DNA of 64,000 bases from Deltaproteobacteria bacterium (lineage in GTDB: Bacteria > Myxococcota_A > UBA9160 > UBA4427), in the NCBI GenBank assembly GCA_029261835.1, contig JAJDAO010000073.1:62001-126000 (forward strand), written 5' to 3'. Below are positions 50,861 to 58,579 of the stretch, piece after piece. The notes beneath the pieces were generated by a model. That model did no database searches, was not told where the DNA came from, and saw only the letters and a program-made list of their open reading frames with translations. A program made the translations under genes and the position numbers. Position 1 is the first letter of the stretch; each line of letters begins with the position of its first letter.

Positions 50861-51987
50861 CGCGGCACACCCCGGACATCCCACAGGAGAAGTCCGAGAC
50901 CCAAGCCGCCAAAGAGAATGTTCGGGATCCACACGGCTGGCGCCGGTGGCAGCCATCCCGCTCGTGCGACGAGCTGCCCGCCGGCCAGCATCGCGTAGTA
51001 GGAGAAGACGATCAGAGAGCACTGAAAGACGCCCCAAGAGCGGCCGCTCCGAGAGACCCGTAGACCCAAGGGCACCGCCAGCATGGCGAAGAGCAGCGGC
51101 GCAGCCGGGAGCGCGAATCGGCGTTGTGCCTCGAGTTCGTAGTCCATCGGGTCTCGCTGGTCGAGGCCGCGCAGTGTGTCGCCCCGTTTCGCCCGGGCCT
51201 GAACTTCCCGGATCTCGCTCAACGTCATCTCCTTCGGGCGGACCGGGGCGAAGTCGCTGCCCAGCAGGTCTCCCAGGTCGAAGGAATAATCGAAGGAGTC
51301 GAAGGCGAGTCTGCGATAGCGCTTGGGCTCGTTCGGGTCCGGCCCCAGGTGGATGTCCCCCTTCTCGAGCTGGAAGCGCAGCACGTCGCTCTGCTCTTCG
51401 AAGAAGACGCGCCCGTGCTCGGCGAAGATGCGAAGCGGCCGGCCGCGTTCCGAGTGGTCGACGATCAGAATGCCATCGAGGTAGTTTCCCCGGTCGCGTC
51501 GCTCGATGAGGAACATGCGGCGGCCGATCTGCCGGAATCGCCCGGGCTCGAGAATCCCACCTTTCATTGCAGCGTTCTTGAAAACAGACAGCATCTGCCT
51601 TCGAGCCTGGTGCTCGACCGAGATCATCAGATATGCCGACACCAAGCTGGCGATCAGGCCCAGGCCGAGCGTCGGGACAAGCAGGCAGCGCAGGCCGAGC
51701 CCGCAGCTTCGCATGGCCAGGATCTCGCTATCCGCGCTCATGCGTCTCATCGCCAACAGCGCACCGAAGAGGAAGGCCAGCGGTGCGGCGTAGGATGCCA
51801 GCATCGGCAGCAGGCAGCTGAGGACCATCACGAAGTCTGATGCGCTGAAGCCGACCATCATCAGTGTGTCGAGCCTGCGCACGAGGTTCTGGCTTACGAG
51901 AACCGTGATGATCGCAAGGAAGCCCAGCGTGGTGTACGCGGTGATCTCGCGGGTGACTTGCTGTGACAGGGTGCGGGGAAACCGCAT
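50857..51987 (-). CDS. LptF/LptG-family LPS export permease
   Basis: A 376-residue inner-membrane protein with the YjgP/YjgQ plan: TMs at about 15-35, 55-80 and 100-122, a ~170-residue periplasmic beta-jellyroll domain, then three C-terminal TMs (FALPAAPLLFAMLAVPLGLRV onward). It is a permease subunit of the LptB2FG exporter. LptF and LptG are usually encoded side by side, but only one is here; F versus G is not resolved. Confidence 0.88.
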   Translation of the reverse strand: MRFPRTLSQQVTREITAYTTLGFLAIITVLVSQNLVRRLDTLMMVGFSASDFVMVLSCLLPMLASYAAPLAFLFGALLAMRRMSADSEILAMRSCGLGLRCLLVPTLGLGLIASLVSAYLMISVEHQARRQMLSVFKNAAMKGGILEPGRFRQIGRRMFLIERRDRGNYLDGILIVDHSERGRPLRIFAEHGRVFFEEQSDVLRFQLEKGDIHLGPDPNEPKRYRRLAFDSFDYSFDLGDLLGSDFAPVRPKEMTLSEIREVQARAKRGDTLRGLDQRDPMDYELEAQRRFALPAAPLLFAMLAVPLGLRVSRSGRSWGVFQCSLIVFSYYAMLAGGQLVARAGWLPPAPAVWIPNILFGGLGLGLLLWDVRGVPR

Positions 51988-52062
51988 GCAGGGGTATCCT
52001 ATCTCTCCCGTTCCCCTTCGGCGAGGTGCGCCATCCCCATCTGTCTCAATTCGCTGAATCAG

Positions 52063-53217
52063 ATGCCCGCGGTCGAGCGAATTCTAGTGATCCGCCTGGG
52101 GGCGCTCGGCGACGTCGTTCGCAGCTTCCCCGCGGTCGGCTCGCTGGGGGCTCTCTACCCAGCTGCGCATATCACCTGGTTGGTCGAGCCGTCGTCGGCC
52201 GAAGCGGTGGCGAGCCAGGCGGTCGCGGACGAGGTGCTGGTGTTCCCGCGCGGCGAGCTGGAGGAGAGCCTGTGGGGTCTGAGACCACGGTCTCTTGCAG
52301 CCGCCGTCCGGCGCTTGGTTCACGAGCTTCGCGGGCGCCGCTTCGACCTCGTGATGGATTTTCACGCGATACTCAAGAGCGGTCTGCTCTCGCGGCTCTC
52401 GGGCGCACCCTTGCGCGTGAGCTATGCGCGTCCCTTCGGCCGCGAACTTTCGTGGCTCTTCGCCAACCGGCGCGCACAGCTCGGCCGGCGTCGCATGAGC
52501 CGTTTCGACCGCAATGCGGCGCTGGTGGAGTTTCTCGCAGCGGACTCGCGGCCAGCCGCGGAGGACGGATCGATTCGGCCGCCGGAGGAGGCGCTGACCC
52601 GCATGCGGGGAATGCTCGGATCGGATGTCGAGCCCCTGGTAATCCACCCCGGCACGAGTCCGGGAACACCCTACAAGCGATACACCGCCGAGGGGTATGG
52701 CTTCTTGGCTCGCTCGCTGGCCGAGTGGCCCGGCCTGCCCTGTATCGTCACCGGTGGCTCCAATCGAGAGGAGCAAGAGCTGGCCAAGGCCGTCCTGGCG
52801 GCCAGTGCTGGTGCCGCGCGGCTGGCACCGGCGACGCCCCGCTTCGAGGATCTCGCAGCTCTCTACGCACAGTGTCGGCTCTTCGTCGGCAGTGACAGTG
52901 GCCCCCTGCATGTCGCATCGCTCGTGGGCACGCCGGTCGTTCAGATCATGGGGCCGACCGATCCGATCGAGAACGAGCCATTTCTCGGGACACCATGGCG
53001 TCGCGTGCGACTGCCCATGCCGTGCAGCCCGTGCCGCCGCGGCTGCGCGGATGCGAGCTGCATGCGCGCAATTCCGCCCGAGCTGTTGGTTTCGGCCGTG
53101 CGGGCGCTACTGGCTGAGACGGAGGGGAGCGCCCGGCATACGAGGTCTCGAACTGTCGACTCCGAATCACACGGTCGATCGTATTCCCCTTTGGCCTCCA
53201 CCTCGCGCCTCGGTTGA
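52063..53217 (+). CDS. Glycosyltransferase family 9 (heptosyltransferase)
   Basis: A 384-residue ADP-heptose:LPS transferase-like protein: ILVIRLGALGDVVRSFPAV at the N-terminus, VIHPGTSPGTPYKRYTAEGY in the middle, and FVGSDSGPLHVASLVGTPVV with GPTDPIENEP near the C-terminus. It builds the LPS inner core in the cytoplasm. WaaC versus WaaF type is not resolved. The last ~35 residues are Ser/Arg-rich and lie beyond the fold. Confidence 0.9.
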   Translation: MPAVERILVIRLGALGDVVRSFPAVGSLGALYPAAHITWLVEPSSAEAVASQAVADEVLVFPRGELEESLWGLRPRSLAAAVRRLVHELRGRRFDLVMDFHAILKSGLLSRLSGAPLRVSYARPFGRELSWLFANRRAQLGRRRMSRFDRNAALVEFLAADSRPAAEDGSIRPPEEALTRMRGMLGSDVEPLVIHPGTSPGTPYKRYTAEGYGFLARSLAEWPGLPCIVTGGSNREEQELAKAVLAASAGAARLAPATPRFEDLAALYAQCRLFVGSDSGPLHVASLVGTPVVQIMGPTDPIENEPFLGTPWRRVRLPMPCSPCRRGCADASCMRAIPPELLVSAVRALLAETEGSARHTRSRTVDSESHGRSYSPLASTSRLG

Positions 53218-53221
53218 CTCG

Positions 53222-54352
53222 GTGAACGTCGACCGTCACAAGAACGGGTCCAATAGCCTGAAGATCGAGCGGTCAGAGATACGCGAGATCCTCGTGCGCG
53301 GGCCTAACTGGGTTGGCGATCTGGTGATGTCGACGCCAGGCTTTCGCGCGCTGCGCGCGGGCTTTCCCGATGCCCGCATCACGCTGCAGGTACGACCCGG
53401 CCTGGAGCCGCTTCTCGAGGCGGCGCCATGGTTCGACTCCATCACCACAGTGTGTTCCTACCACGCTGGCCCGCGGGCACTGTGGCGCGAAGCGCGGATG
53501 CTTGCGCGGCGACACAGCTTCGATCTGGGGCTCTGCATTCCGGACTCGGTCTCATCGGCGTTGCTCATGCGGTTGGCAGGCGTACGCCGCATCGTGGGTT
53601 ATCGCCGGGCGGGGCGTGGCTTGCTGCTGCACGCCCCCGTCACGCCCGCGGTCGCCTGGGGCCGCGGGCGAATGGTGGCGCGCGAACGCTTCGTACTCGG
53701 GTTGGTCGCGCGGCTGGGCTGCTCGGATCGCGGCAGCGAACTCGAGCTCCATACGAGCGATCGGGAGGAGGCGACCGCGCGGGCGCTGCTCACCTCACGC
53801 GCAATCGATCCACGGGCACGACAGCTCGTCGGGCTGGCTCCGGGGGCGTCGTACGGGTCTTCGAAGCTCTGGCCTGCCGAATACTTCGCGCGCGTAGGCG
53901 ACGCCCTGGCGCAAGCGGGCGCCGCTGTCCTGCTCATCGGCTCCCCGGACGAAGCGAGCCTGACCGCGGCGGTGCAGGCCGCCATGCGCGAGACCGCGTA
54001 CGATCTCGCGGGTGAGCTCGACCTGGGTGGCGCCAAGGCTCTCATGCGCAGGCTCACCCTGCTGCTCTGCAACGACGCCGGGGCACGACACATCGCTGTC
54101 GCTTTCGGCATTCCCACACTTGTCTTCATGGGGCCGACCAGTCTCGCGAAGACCGACCTCAATCTCCAGAGCGTGCAAGTCCTGCAGACCGATGTCGATT
54201 GCCGCCCCTGCTACCGTCGCGTCTGCCCGATCGATCATCGCTGTCTGCGGCGTATCGAGCCGGAGGCAGCCATCGAGCCGGCGCTGGCCGTGCTGCGTGC
54301 CGCGTCGATATCGCCAGACGGGCGTGCTGTGACGACGGAGGGGCAGACGTGA
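53222..54352 (+). CDS. waaF: Glycosyltransferase family 9 (heptosyltransferase II-like)
   Basis: A 376-residue protein with the WaaF pattern ILVRGPNWVGDLVMSTPGFRALR, LAPGASYGSSKLWPAEYFA and LCNDAGARHIAVAFGIPTLVFMGPT, plus a Cys-containing CRPCYRRVCPIDHRC segment frequent in WaaF. GTG 53222 lies four bases after the first heptosyltransferase gene. It transfers the second heptose to the inner core. Overlaps the next gene as GTGA. Confidence 0.88.
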   Translation: MNVDRHKNGSNSLKIERSEIREILVRGPNWVGDLVMSTPGFRALRAGFPDARITLQVRPGLEPLLEAAPWFDSITTVCSYHAGPRALWREARMLARRHSFDLGLCIPDSVSSALLMRLAGVRRIVGYRRAGRGLLLHAPVTPAVAWGRGRMVARERFVLGLVARLGCSDRGSELELHTSDREEATARALLTSRAIDPRARQLVGLAPGASYGSSKLWPAEYFARVGDALAQAGAAVLLIGSPDEASLTAAVQAAMRETAYDLAGELDLGGAKALMRRLTLLLCNDAGARHIAVAFGIPTLVFMGPTSLAKTDLNLQSVQVLQTDVDCRPCYRRVCPIDHRCLRRIEPEAAIEPALAVLRAASISPDGRAVTTEGQT

Positions 54353-55383
54353 TCGATCTCTCTGTCGTCATCGTCAACTGGAACACGCGGAAGCTGATCC
54401 TCGAGTGTCTCGCCACTCTCGAGCGAGAGCTGAGTGAATGGGAACGCGCGAGTGGGCTTCGCAGCGAAACCTGGCTGGTGGACAATGGCTCGCGCGATGG
54501 CAGTTGCGATGCGGTTCGCGAGCGTTTCCCCGCCGTGGAGGTGATCGGCCTGCCGGAGAACCGCGGCTTTGCGGCAGGTGCGAACGCGGGGCTCGCGCGG
54601 TTGGGCGGACGCTACGTGTTGCTGCTGAACAGCGATGCGATGGTGACGAGAGGCGCCATCGAGGAGTGCCTTCGCGTTCTCGATGAGGTGTTGGATGCCG
54701 GTCTGGTAGGCCCACAGCTCGTTCATCCCGATGGCAGGCTCCAGAACTCGCTGCATGCCTTTCCGTCATTGCTGACCGAGATCCTTCCCATCTGGCTGCT
54801 CGAGCTGCTCCTACCACACGTCTTTCCATCGAAGCGCTATCGGCATGGAAGACCGTTCGAAGTCGATGCGGTGTTGGGGGCGGCCGTCTTCGCGCGTCGG
54901 GAAGCGATCGAGAAGGTGGGTCCGCTGCCCGAGGATTACTTCTTCTTCCTGGAGGAGACCGATTGGTGTTGGCGCATGAAACGGGCGGGGTGGCGCGTCA
55001 TGCACGCACCTCGAGCCAGGGTGATCCACCTCTCGGGCGCCAGCAGCAAGCAGCGAGAGCCCGCCCGCACACGGATTCAGTACCACATTTCGCTGGATCG
55101 TTTTCTGCGCACGAATCGCGGTTCGCTTACCGCCCGTTGCGTGGCGGGCGTACGCCTGATGAAGGGGCTGCTCTCGCTGGCTCTGCTCTGCCTCGCCGTG
55201 CCCTTTTCCGACCGCCACCGAGTGCGGCTGCGAGAACGCTGGATGCTGTTGCTCTGGTATCTGCGCGGCCGCCCGCTCGACTGGGGATTGGAAGGGGTGT
55301 CGGCTTCTGCGGGCCTCGTGGACGTTCCGGGTGCCGCCGCCGCCCCCGTCATGGAGGAGCCAGGCGACGAGAGGGGTTTGTGA
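54349..55383 (+). CDS. Glycosyltransferase family 2
   Basis: A 344-residue GT2 enzyme: VVIVNWNTRKLILECLATL start, metal-binding LLLNSDAMVT, and FFFLEETDWCWRMKRAGW near residue 205. The C-terminal part has hydrophobic stretch LLSLALLCLAVPFS. It resembles rhamnosyltransferase/N-glycosyltransferases of envelope polysaccharide clusters. It lies among LPS-core genes, so a core or O-chain sugar is likely; donor and acceptor unknown. Confidence 0.85.
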   Translation: MIDLSVVIVNWNTRKLILECLATLERELSEWERASGLRSETWLVDNGSRDGSCDAVRERFPAVEVIGLPENRGFAAGANAGLARLGGRYVLLLNSDAMVTRGAIEECLRVLDEVLDAGLVGPQLVHPDGRLQNSLHAFPSLLTEILPIWLLELLLPHVFPSKRYRHGRPFEVDAVLGAAVFARREAIEKVGPLPEDYFFFLEETDWCWRMKRAGWRVMHAPRARVIHLSGASSKQREPARTRIQYHISLDRFLRTNRGSLTARCVAGVRLMKGLLSLALLCLAVPFSDRHRVRLRERWMLLLWYLRGRPLDWGLEGVSASAGLVDVPGAAAAPVMEEPGDERGL

Positions 55384-55391
55384 GATAGGTT

Positions 55392-55416
55392 CTAGTGTCC
55401 TGGGACAGGACACTAG
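55392..55416. repeat. Perfect 11-bp inverted repeat (palindromic intergenic element)
   Basis: CTAGTGTCCTG (55392-55402), a 3-base centre GGA, and its exact inverse CAGGACACTAG (55406-55416). It lies nine bases after the GT2 stop and 28 bases before the heptose kinase start. There is no T-tract, so a terminator is unlikely; an operator, a mobile palindromic repeat, or an insertion-sequence end is more plausible. Confidence 0.85.
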
Positions 55417-55444
55417 GTGTCTGCCAGCGCAAGGTGGGGGTCCG

Positions 55445-56473
55445 ATGGGGCGACAGAGTTCCGGGCGAGTTGCGGGGTTGGCCGGGCTGGAACGGCTGCT
55501 CGAGCGCTTCGATCGCCTGAAGGTCGTGGTGATCGGGGACGTGATCCTCGACGAGTACCTCTTTGGCGATGCCGGGCGCGTGAGCCCCGAGGCGCCGGTG
55601 CCCGTGGTACACGTGCAGCGGGAGTCACAGGCACTCGGGGGAGCTGGCAATGTCGCTCGCAATATCGTCGCTCTTGGTGGGCGGTGCGCATTCTGTGCGG
55701 TGGTGGGTGAGGATGCCGCGGCGCGGCGTGTGGCAGAGCTGGTCGAGGAGCTCGATGTCGACGCCAGCGGCCTCGTCCGCGATCCCAGGCGTCCTACGAG
55801 CCACAAGACCCGCGTCGTCGCCCGCGCGCAGCAAGTGCTGCGATACGATCGAGAGAGCAGCGCCTCGCTCTCTCGCCTCAGCCAGAAGCGGCTCTTGGCG
55901 AGTGCCGGCTCGGTTGCAGAGGGCGCGAGTGGTGTGATCCTCGAAGATTATGGCAAGGGCACGCTCTCACCTGGGTTGGCCCGCAAGCTGATGACCCTCT
56001 TCGAAGACCGCGGCATCCCGGTGGCGGTCGATCCCAAGCGGGACCTGGCGCCCTACAGGGGTGCGGCTCTGGTCAAGCCGAACGTCGGGGAGGCGGAACA
56101 GCTCAGTGGGATCGAGCTGCGCACGGCCGGCGATGTGATACGGATGGTAGCTCGGCTCCAGCGTCGGCTGCCGGGCTCGGATATTGCCGTGACCCGCGGC
56201 GCCTCGGGAATTACCGTCTGCGAAGCCGCCGGTCGGCCTGTCGATATCGCGACGGTCGAGAGAGAGGTCTTCGATGTGCAGGGCGCGGGCGATACCTGCA
56301 TGGCCGCCCTGTGGCTTGCGCGGCTCGCCGGGGCGAGCCTGGGCGAGGCGGCGGTCATCGCCAATGCGGCGGCGAGCGTGGCAGTCGGTAAGATTGGCAC
56401 CGCCGCCGCATCTCGCGACGAGCTTCGCGAACGACTGCCGGCGGCGCTCGCCGCCAGCCAGGAGCACGCATGA
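55445..56473 (+). CDS. rfaE1: D-glycero-beta-D-manno-heptose-7-phosphate kinase (RfaE domain I only)
   Basis: A 342-residue PfkB-family kinase: VIGDVILDEYLFGDAGRVSPEAPVPVV, GGAGNVARNI, and the anion-hole/base motif DVQGAGDTCMAALWLA. It makes heptose-1,7-bisphosphate for ADP-heptose, the donor used by the upstream heptosyltransferases. The cytidylyl/adenylyltransferase domain II found in E. coli HldE is absent, so a separate rfaE2 must lie elsewhere. ATG 55445 follows GGTGGGGG. Confidence 0.92.
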   Translation: MGRQSSGRVAGLAGLERLLERFDRLKVVVIGDVILDEYLFGDAGRVSPEAPVPVVHVQRESQALGGAGNVARNIVALGGRCAFCAVVGEDAAARRVAELVEELDVDASGLVRDPRRPTSHKTRVVARAQQVLRYDRESSASLSRLSQKRLLASAGSVAEGASGVILEDYGKGTLSPGLARKLMTLFEDRGIPVAVDPKRDLAPYRGAALVKPNVGEAEQLSGIELRTAGDVIRMVARLQRRLPGSDIAVTRGASGITVCEAAGRPVDIATVEREVFDVQGAGDTCMAALWLARLAGASLGEAAVIANAAASVAVGKIGTAAASRDELRERLPAALAASQEHA

Positions 56474-57360
56474 TTCGCAGCATGACCGGATTCGGCCGCG
56501 CGTCTGCCGAGGTCGCGGGAAGGGCATTCGAGATCGAGGTCCGCAGCGTGAACCACCGCCACCTCGACATTCGAGTGAGACTGCCGCGGCAGATGGCGGC
56601 ACATGAGGCCCTGGTCAAGTCTCTCGTTCAAGGCGGCCTGAAGCGCGGAAAAGTCGATGTCTCGCTGGCATACGCCGGTACGGCGTCGGAGGCCGGTCAG
56701 CTCGAACTCGACACAGTGGTGGTGGACCAGTACGTCGCCGCCGCACGTGAGCTGGCAGAGCGCCACGGCCTGGCCGGTGCATTGGCCGTTTCAGACGTGC
56801 TCTCCATGCCGGGTGTGACTCGTTTCACCGAGACCTGCCTGCCCGAGGCCGAACTCGTTGGCGTGGTGACCGCCGCGGTCGAGGGTGCGCTGCGGGGTGT
56901 GGACGAGATGAGGGTCGCGGAGGGAGCCGCCTTGGCGGCCGACCTCGAGTCCCGGCTGTCGCACGTCGAGGCCCTGGCCGACTTCTTCGAGCAACGCGCA
57001 GTGCTGGTGCTGGAGGCGGTGTTGGAGCGGCTACGCAGGCGGACCGAGCAGATCAGGCAGGAAGTCGGTCCGCTGGACGAGTCCCGGCTCCACCAGGAGA
57101 TCGTGATCGCGGCGGATCGGCTCGACATCACCGAGGAGCTGGTTCGCCTTCGCAGTCATGTCGAGCAGTTTCGCGGCATCATGGCCGGCGATGCGGAAGG
57201 CGAGCCGGTCGGGCGTCGCCTGGACTTCCTGCTGCAGGAGATGGCGCGCGAGGCCAACACCATTGGCTCGAAGGCCAATGATGCCCCGCTGGCGCAGAAC
57301 GTGGTCGAGCTGAAGACGCAACTCGAGCGCATTCGCGAGCAGGTTCAGAATGTCGAGTGA
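56470..57360 (+). CDS. yicC: YicC-family endoribonuclease
   Basis: A 296-residue YicC/YloC protein, starting MIRSMTGFGRASAEVAGR and ending RREANTIGSKAND-type (MAREANTIGSKANDAPLAQNVVELK), with two acidic regions. YicC is an RNA endonuclease acting on small RNAs in E. coli. ATGA overlap with rfaE1. It heads the yicC-DUF370-gmk block that is conserved from Firmicutes to deltaproteobacteria. Confidence 0.93.
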   Translation: MIRSMTGFGRASAEVAGRAFEIEVRSVNHRHLDIRVRLPRQMAAHEALVKSLVQGGLKRGKVDVSLAYAGTASEAGQLELDTVVVDQYVAAARELAERHGLAGALAVSDVLSMPGVTRFTETCLPEAELVGVVTAAVEGALRGVDEMRVAEGAALAADLESRLSHVEALADFFEQRAVLVLEAVLERLRRRTEQIRQEVGPLDESRLHQEIVIAADRLDITEELVRLRSHVEQFRGIMAGDAEGEPVGRRLDFLLQEMAREANTIGSKANDAPLAQNVVELKTQLERIREQVQNVE

Positions 57361-57435
57361 GCCCGAAAGGGACGAGAGCGGATATGGCGAGAATCCCCGT
57401 GAGGTCGGTCGCTGGCAGCGACTTCGGGCAAGGTC

Positions 57436-57792
57436 GTGAGTAGCGGCAGCGCAAAGGCAGCCGCGAAGGGAGCCGCGAAAGGAGCCAAGCGGAGCGCGCG
57501 CGAGAGCGAGCGCGAGGCACCGGCTGCCGCCGTTCCGAGCATGATCAGCATCGGCTACGGCAATCTGGTGGCGGCCAATCGTGTGATCTCGATCGTGTCC
57601 CCCCAGTCCTCCCCGATGCGTCGGCTGCGCGAACAGGCGAGCCAACGCGGCAAGCTGATCGACGCGACGGAGGGGCGGCGCACGCGATCGATTATCGTTA
57701 CGGATAGCGATCACGTGATCCTCTCCGCCATCAATCCCGAGACGATCGCCGCCCGCCTGACGCCGGGGGGACAGGAGGGGGGCGGCTCTTGA
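57436..57792 (+). CDS. RemA-like DUF370 protein with Lys/Ala-rich lead
   Basis: A 118-residue protein. Residues ~36-106 match RemA/YlzA ([38 protein letters not shown]), a DNA-binding regulator of matrix genes in Bacillus. A 35-residue Lys/Ala-rich lead precedes it when GTG 57436 is used; ATG 57541 would remove this lead and match the usual family start. Upstream yicC and downstream gmk (TTGA overlap) are the standard neighbours. Confidence 0.85.
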   Translation: MSSGSAKAAAKGAAKGAKRSARESEREAPAAAVPSMISIGYGNLVAANRVISIVSPQSSPMRRLREQASQRGKLIDATEGRRTRSIIVTDSDHVILSAINPETIAARLTPGGQEGGGS

Positions 57793-58457
57793 GCGGAGCT
57801 TCGCGAACCGGCATTCCCTTCGTGGTGGCCGCGCCCTCGGGTACCGGCAAGACGACCGTCTGTCGGGCGGTGCTGGAGCGCGACCCACTGGTCGACCTGT
57901 CGATCTCGCATACCACCCGGACGCCGCGGGCGGGAGAGCGGGACGGCGTCCACTATCACTTCGTCAGCCCGAGTGAGTTCCGCCGGCTCAACGAAGAGGG
58001 GGCCTTCCTGGAACACGCGGAGTACGGCGGGCAGAACTACGGTACGAGCTGGGAGGCACTGCGGCTTCCGCTGGAGGAGAAGGGGCGTGACGTGCTGCTG
58101 GAGATCGAAGTGCAGGGCGCGGCACAGGTGCGGGAGCGCTGCCGGGATGCTCGCTTTGTTTTTCTCCTGCCACCCAGTATCGAGCGGCTCGAGCAACGTC
58201 TGCGGGGGCGTGGCACCGACAGCACCGACGCCATCGACAGACGGCTGGCGATGGCGGATCGCGAGCTCGAGGCGATTCGTCTCTTCGACTACGCGGTCGT
58301 GAATGCCGACCTCGAGCAGGCGATCTCGGCTGTTCTCGCCATCATCGCTGCCGAGCGAGACGGATCCGCCGAGGCATTGACGCCGGTACGGTCTCTCTAC
58401 GCGAGAGAACGCGTCCAGCGGGATTGGTGCGCCGCGAATCGGGTGAAGAATTCCTGA
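57789..58457 (+). CDS. gmk: Guanylate kinase
   Basis: A 222-residue enzyme converting GMP to GDP. P-loop [14 protein letters not shown] near residue 15, [31 protein letters not shown] and [16 protein letters not shown] 57789 overlaps the DUF370 gene. rpoZ, which commonly follows gmk, is missing; the next gene is relA/spoT, whose product consumes GDP/GTP. Confidence 0.96.
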   Translation: MSGASRTGIPFVVAAPSGTGKTTVCRAVLERDPLVDLSISHTTRTPRAGERDGVHYHFVSPSEFRRLNEEGAFLEHAEYGGQNYGTSWEALRLPLEEKGRDVLLEIEVQGAAQVRERCRDARFVFLLPPSIERLEQRLRGRGTDSTDAIDRRLAMADRELEAIRLFDYAVVNADLEQAISAVLAIIAAERDGSAEALTPVRSLYARERVQRDWCAANRVKNS

Positions 58458-58509
58458 TTCGGCCTTCTCTTCCCCGGGCCCACAGCCGATGCGCCTGGGG
58501 GGAGGTGCA

Positions 58510-58538
58510 TTGCCGCTGCGGGTCCGCCTCGGTAACCT
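58510..58538 (+). promoter_or_regulatory. Weak candidate promoter of relA/spoT
   Basis: TTGCCG (58510-58515), a 17-base spacer and TAACCT (58533-58538) lie in the 122-base gap after gmk. Box matches are 4/6 and 3/6, so this is only suggestive. Confidence 0.25.
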
Positions 58539-58579
58539 GTCTGCAACCGCGTGTTCTTTAAGGGGAATTCCCAGGCCCC

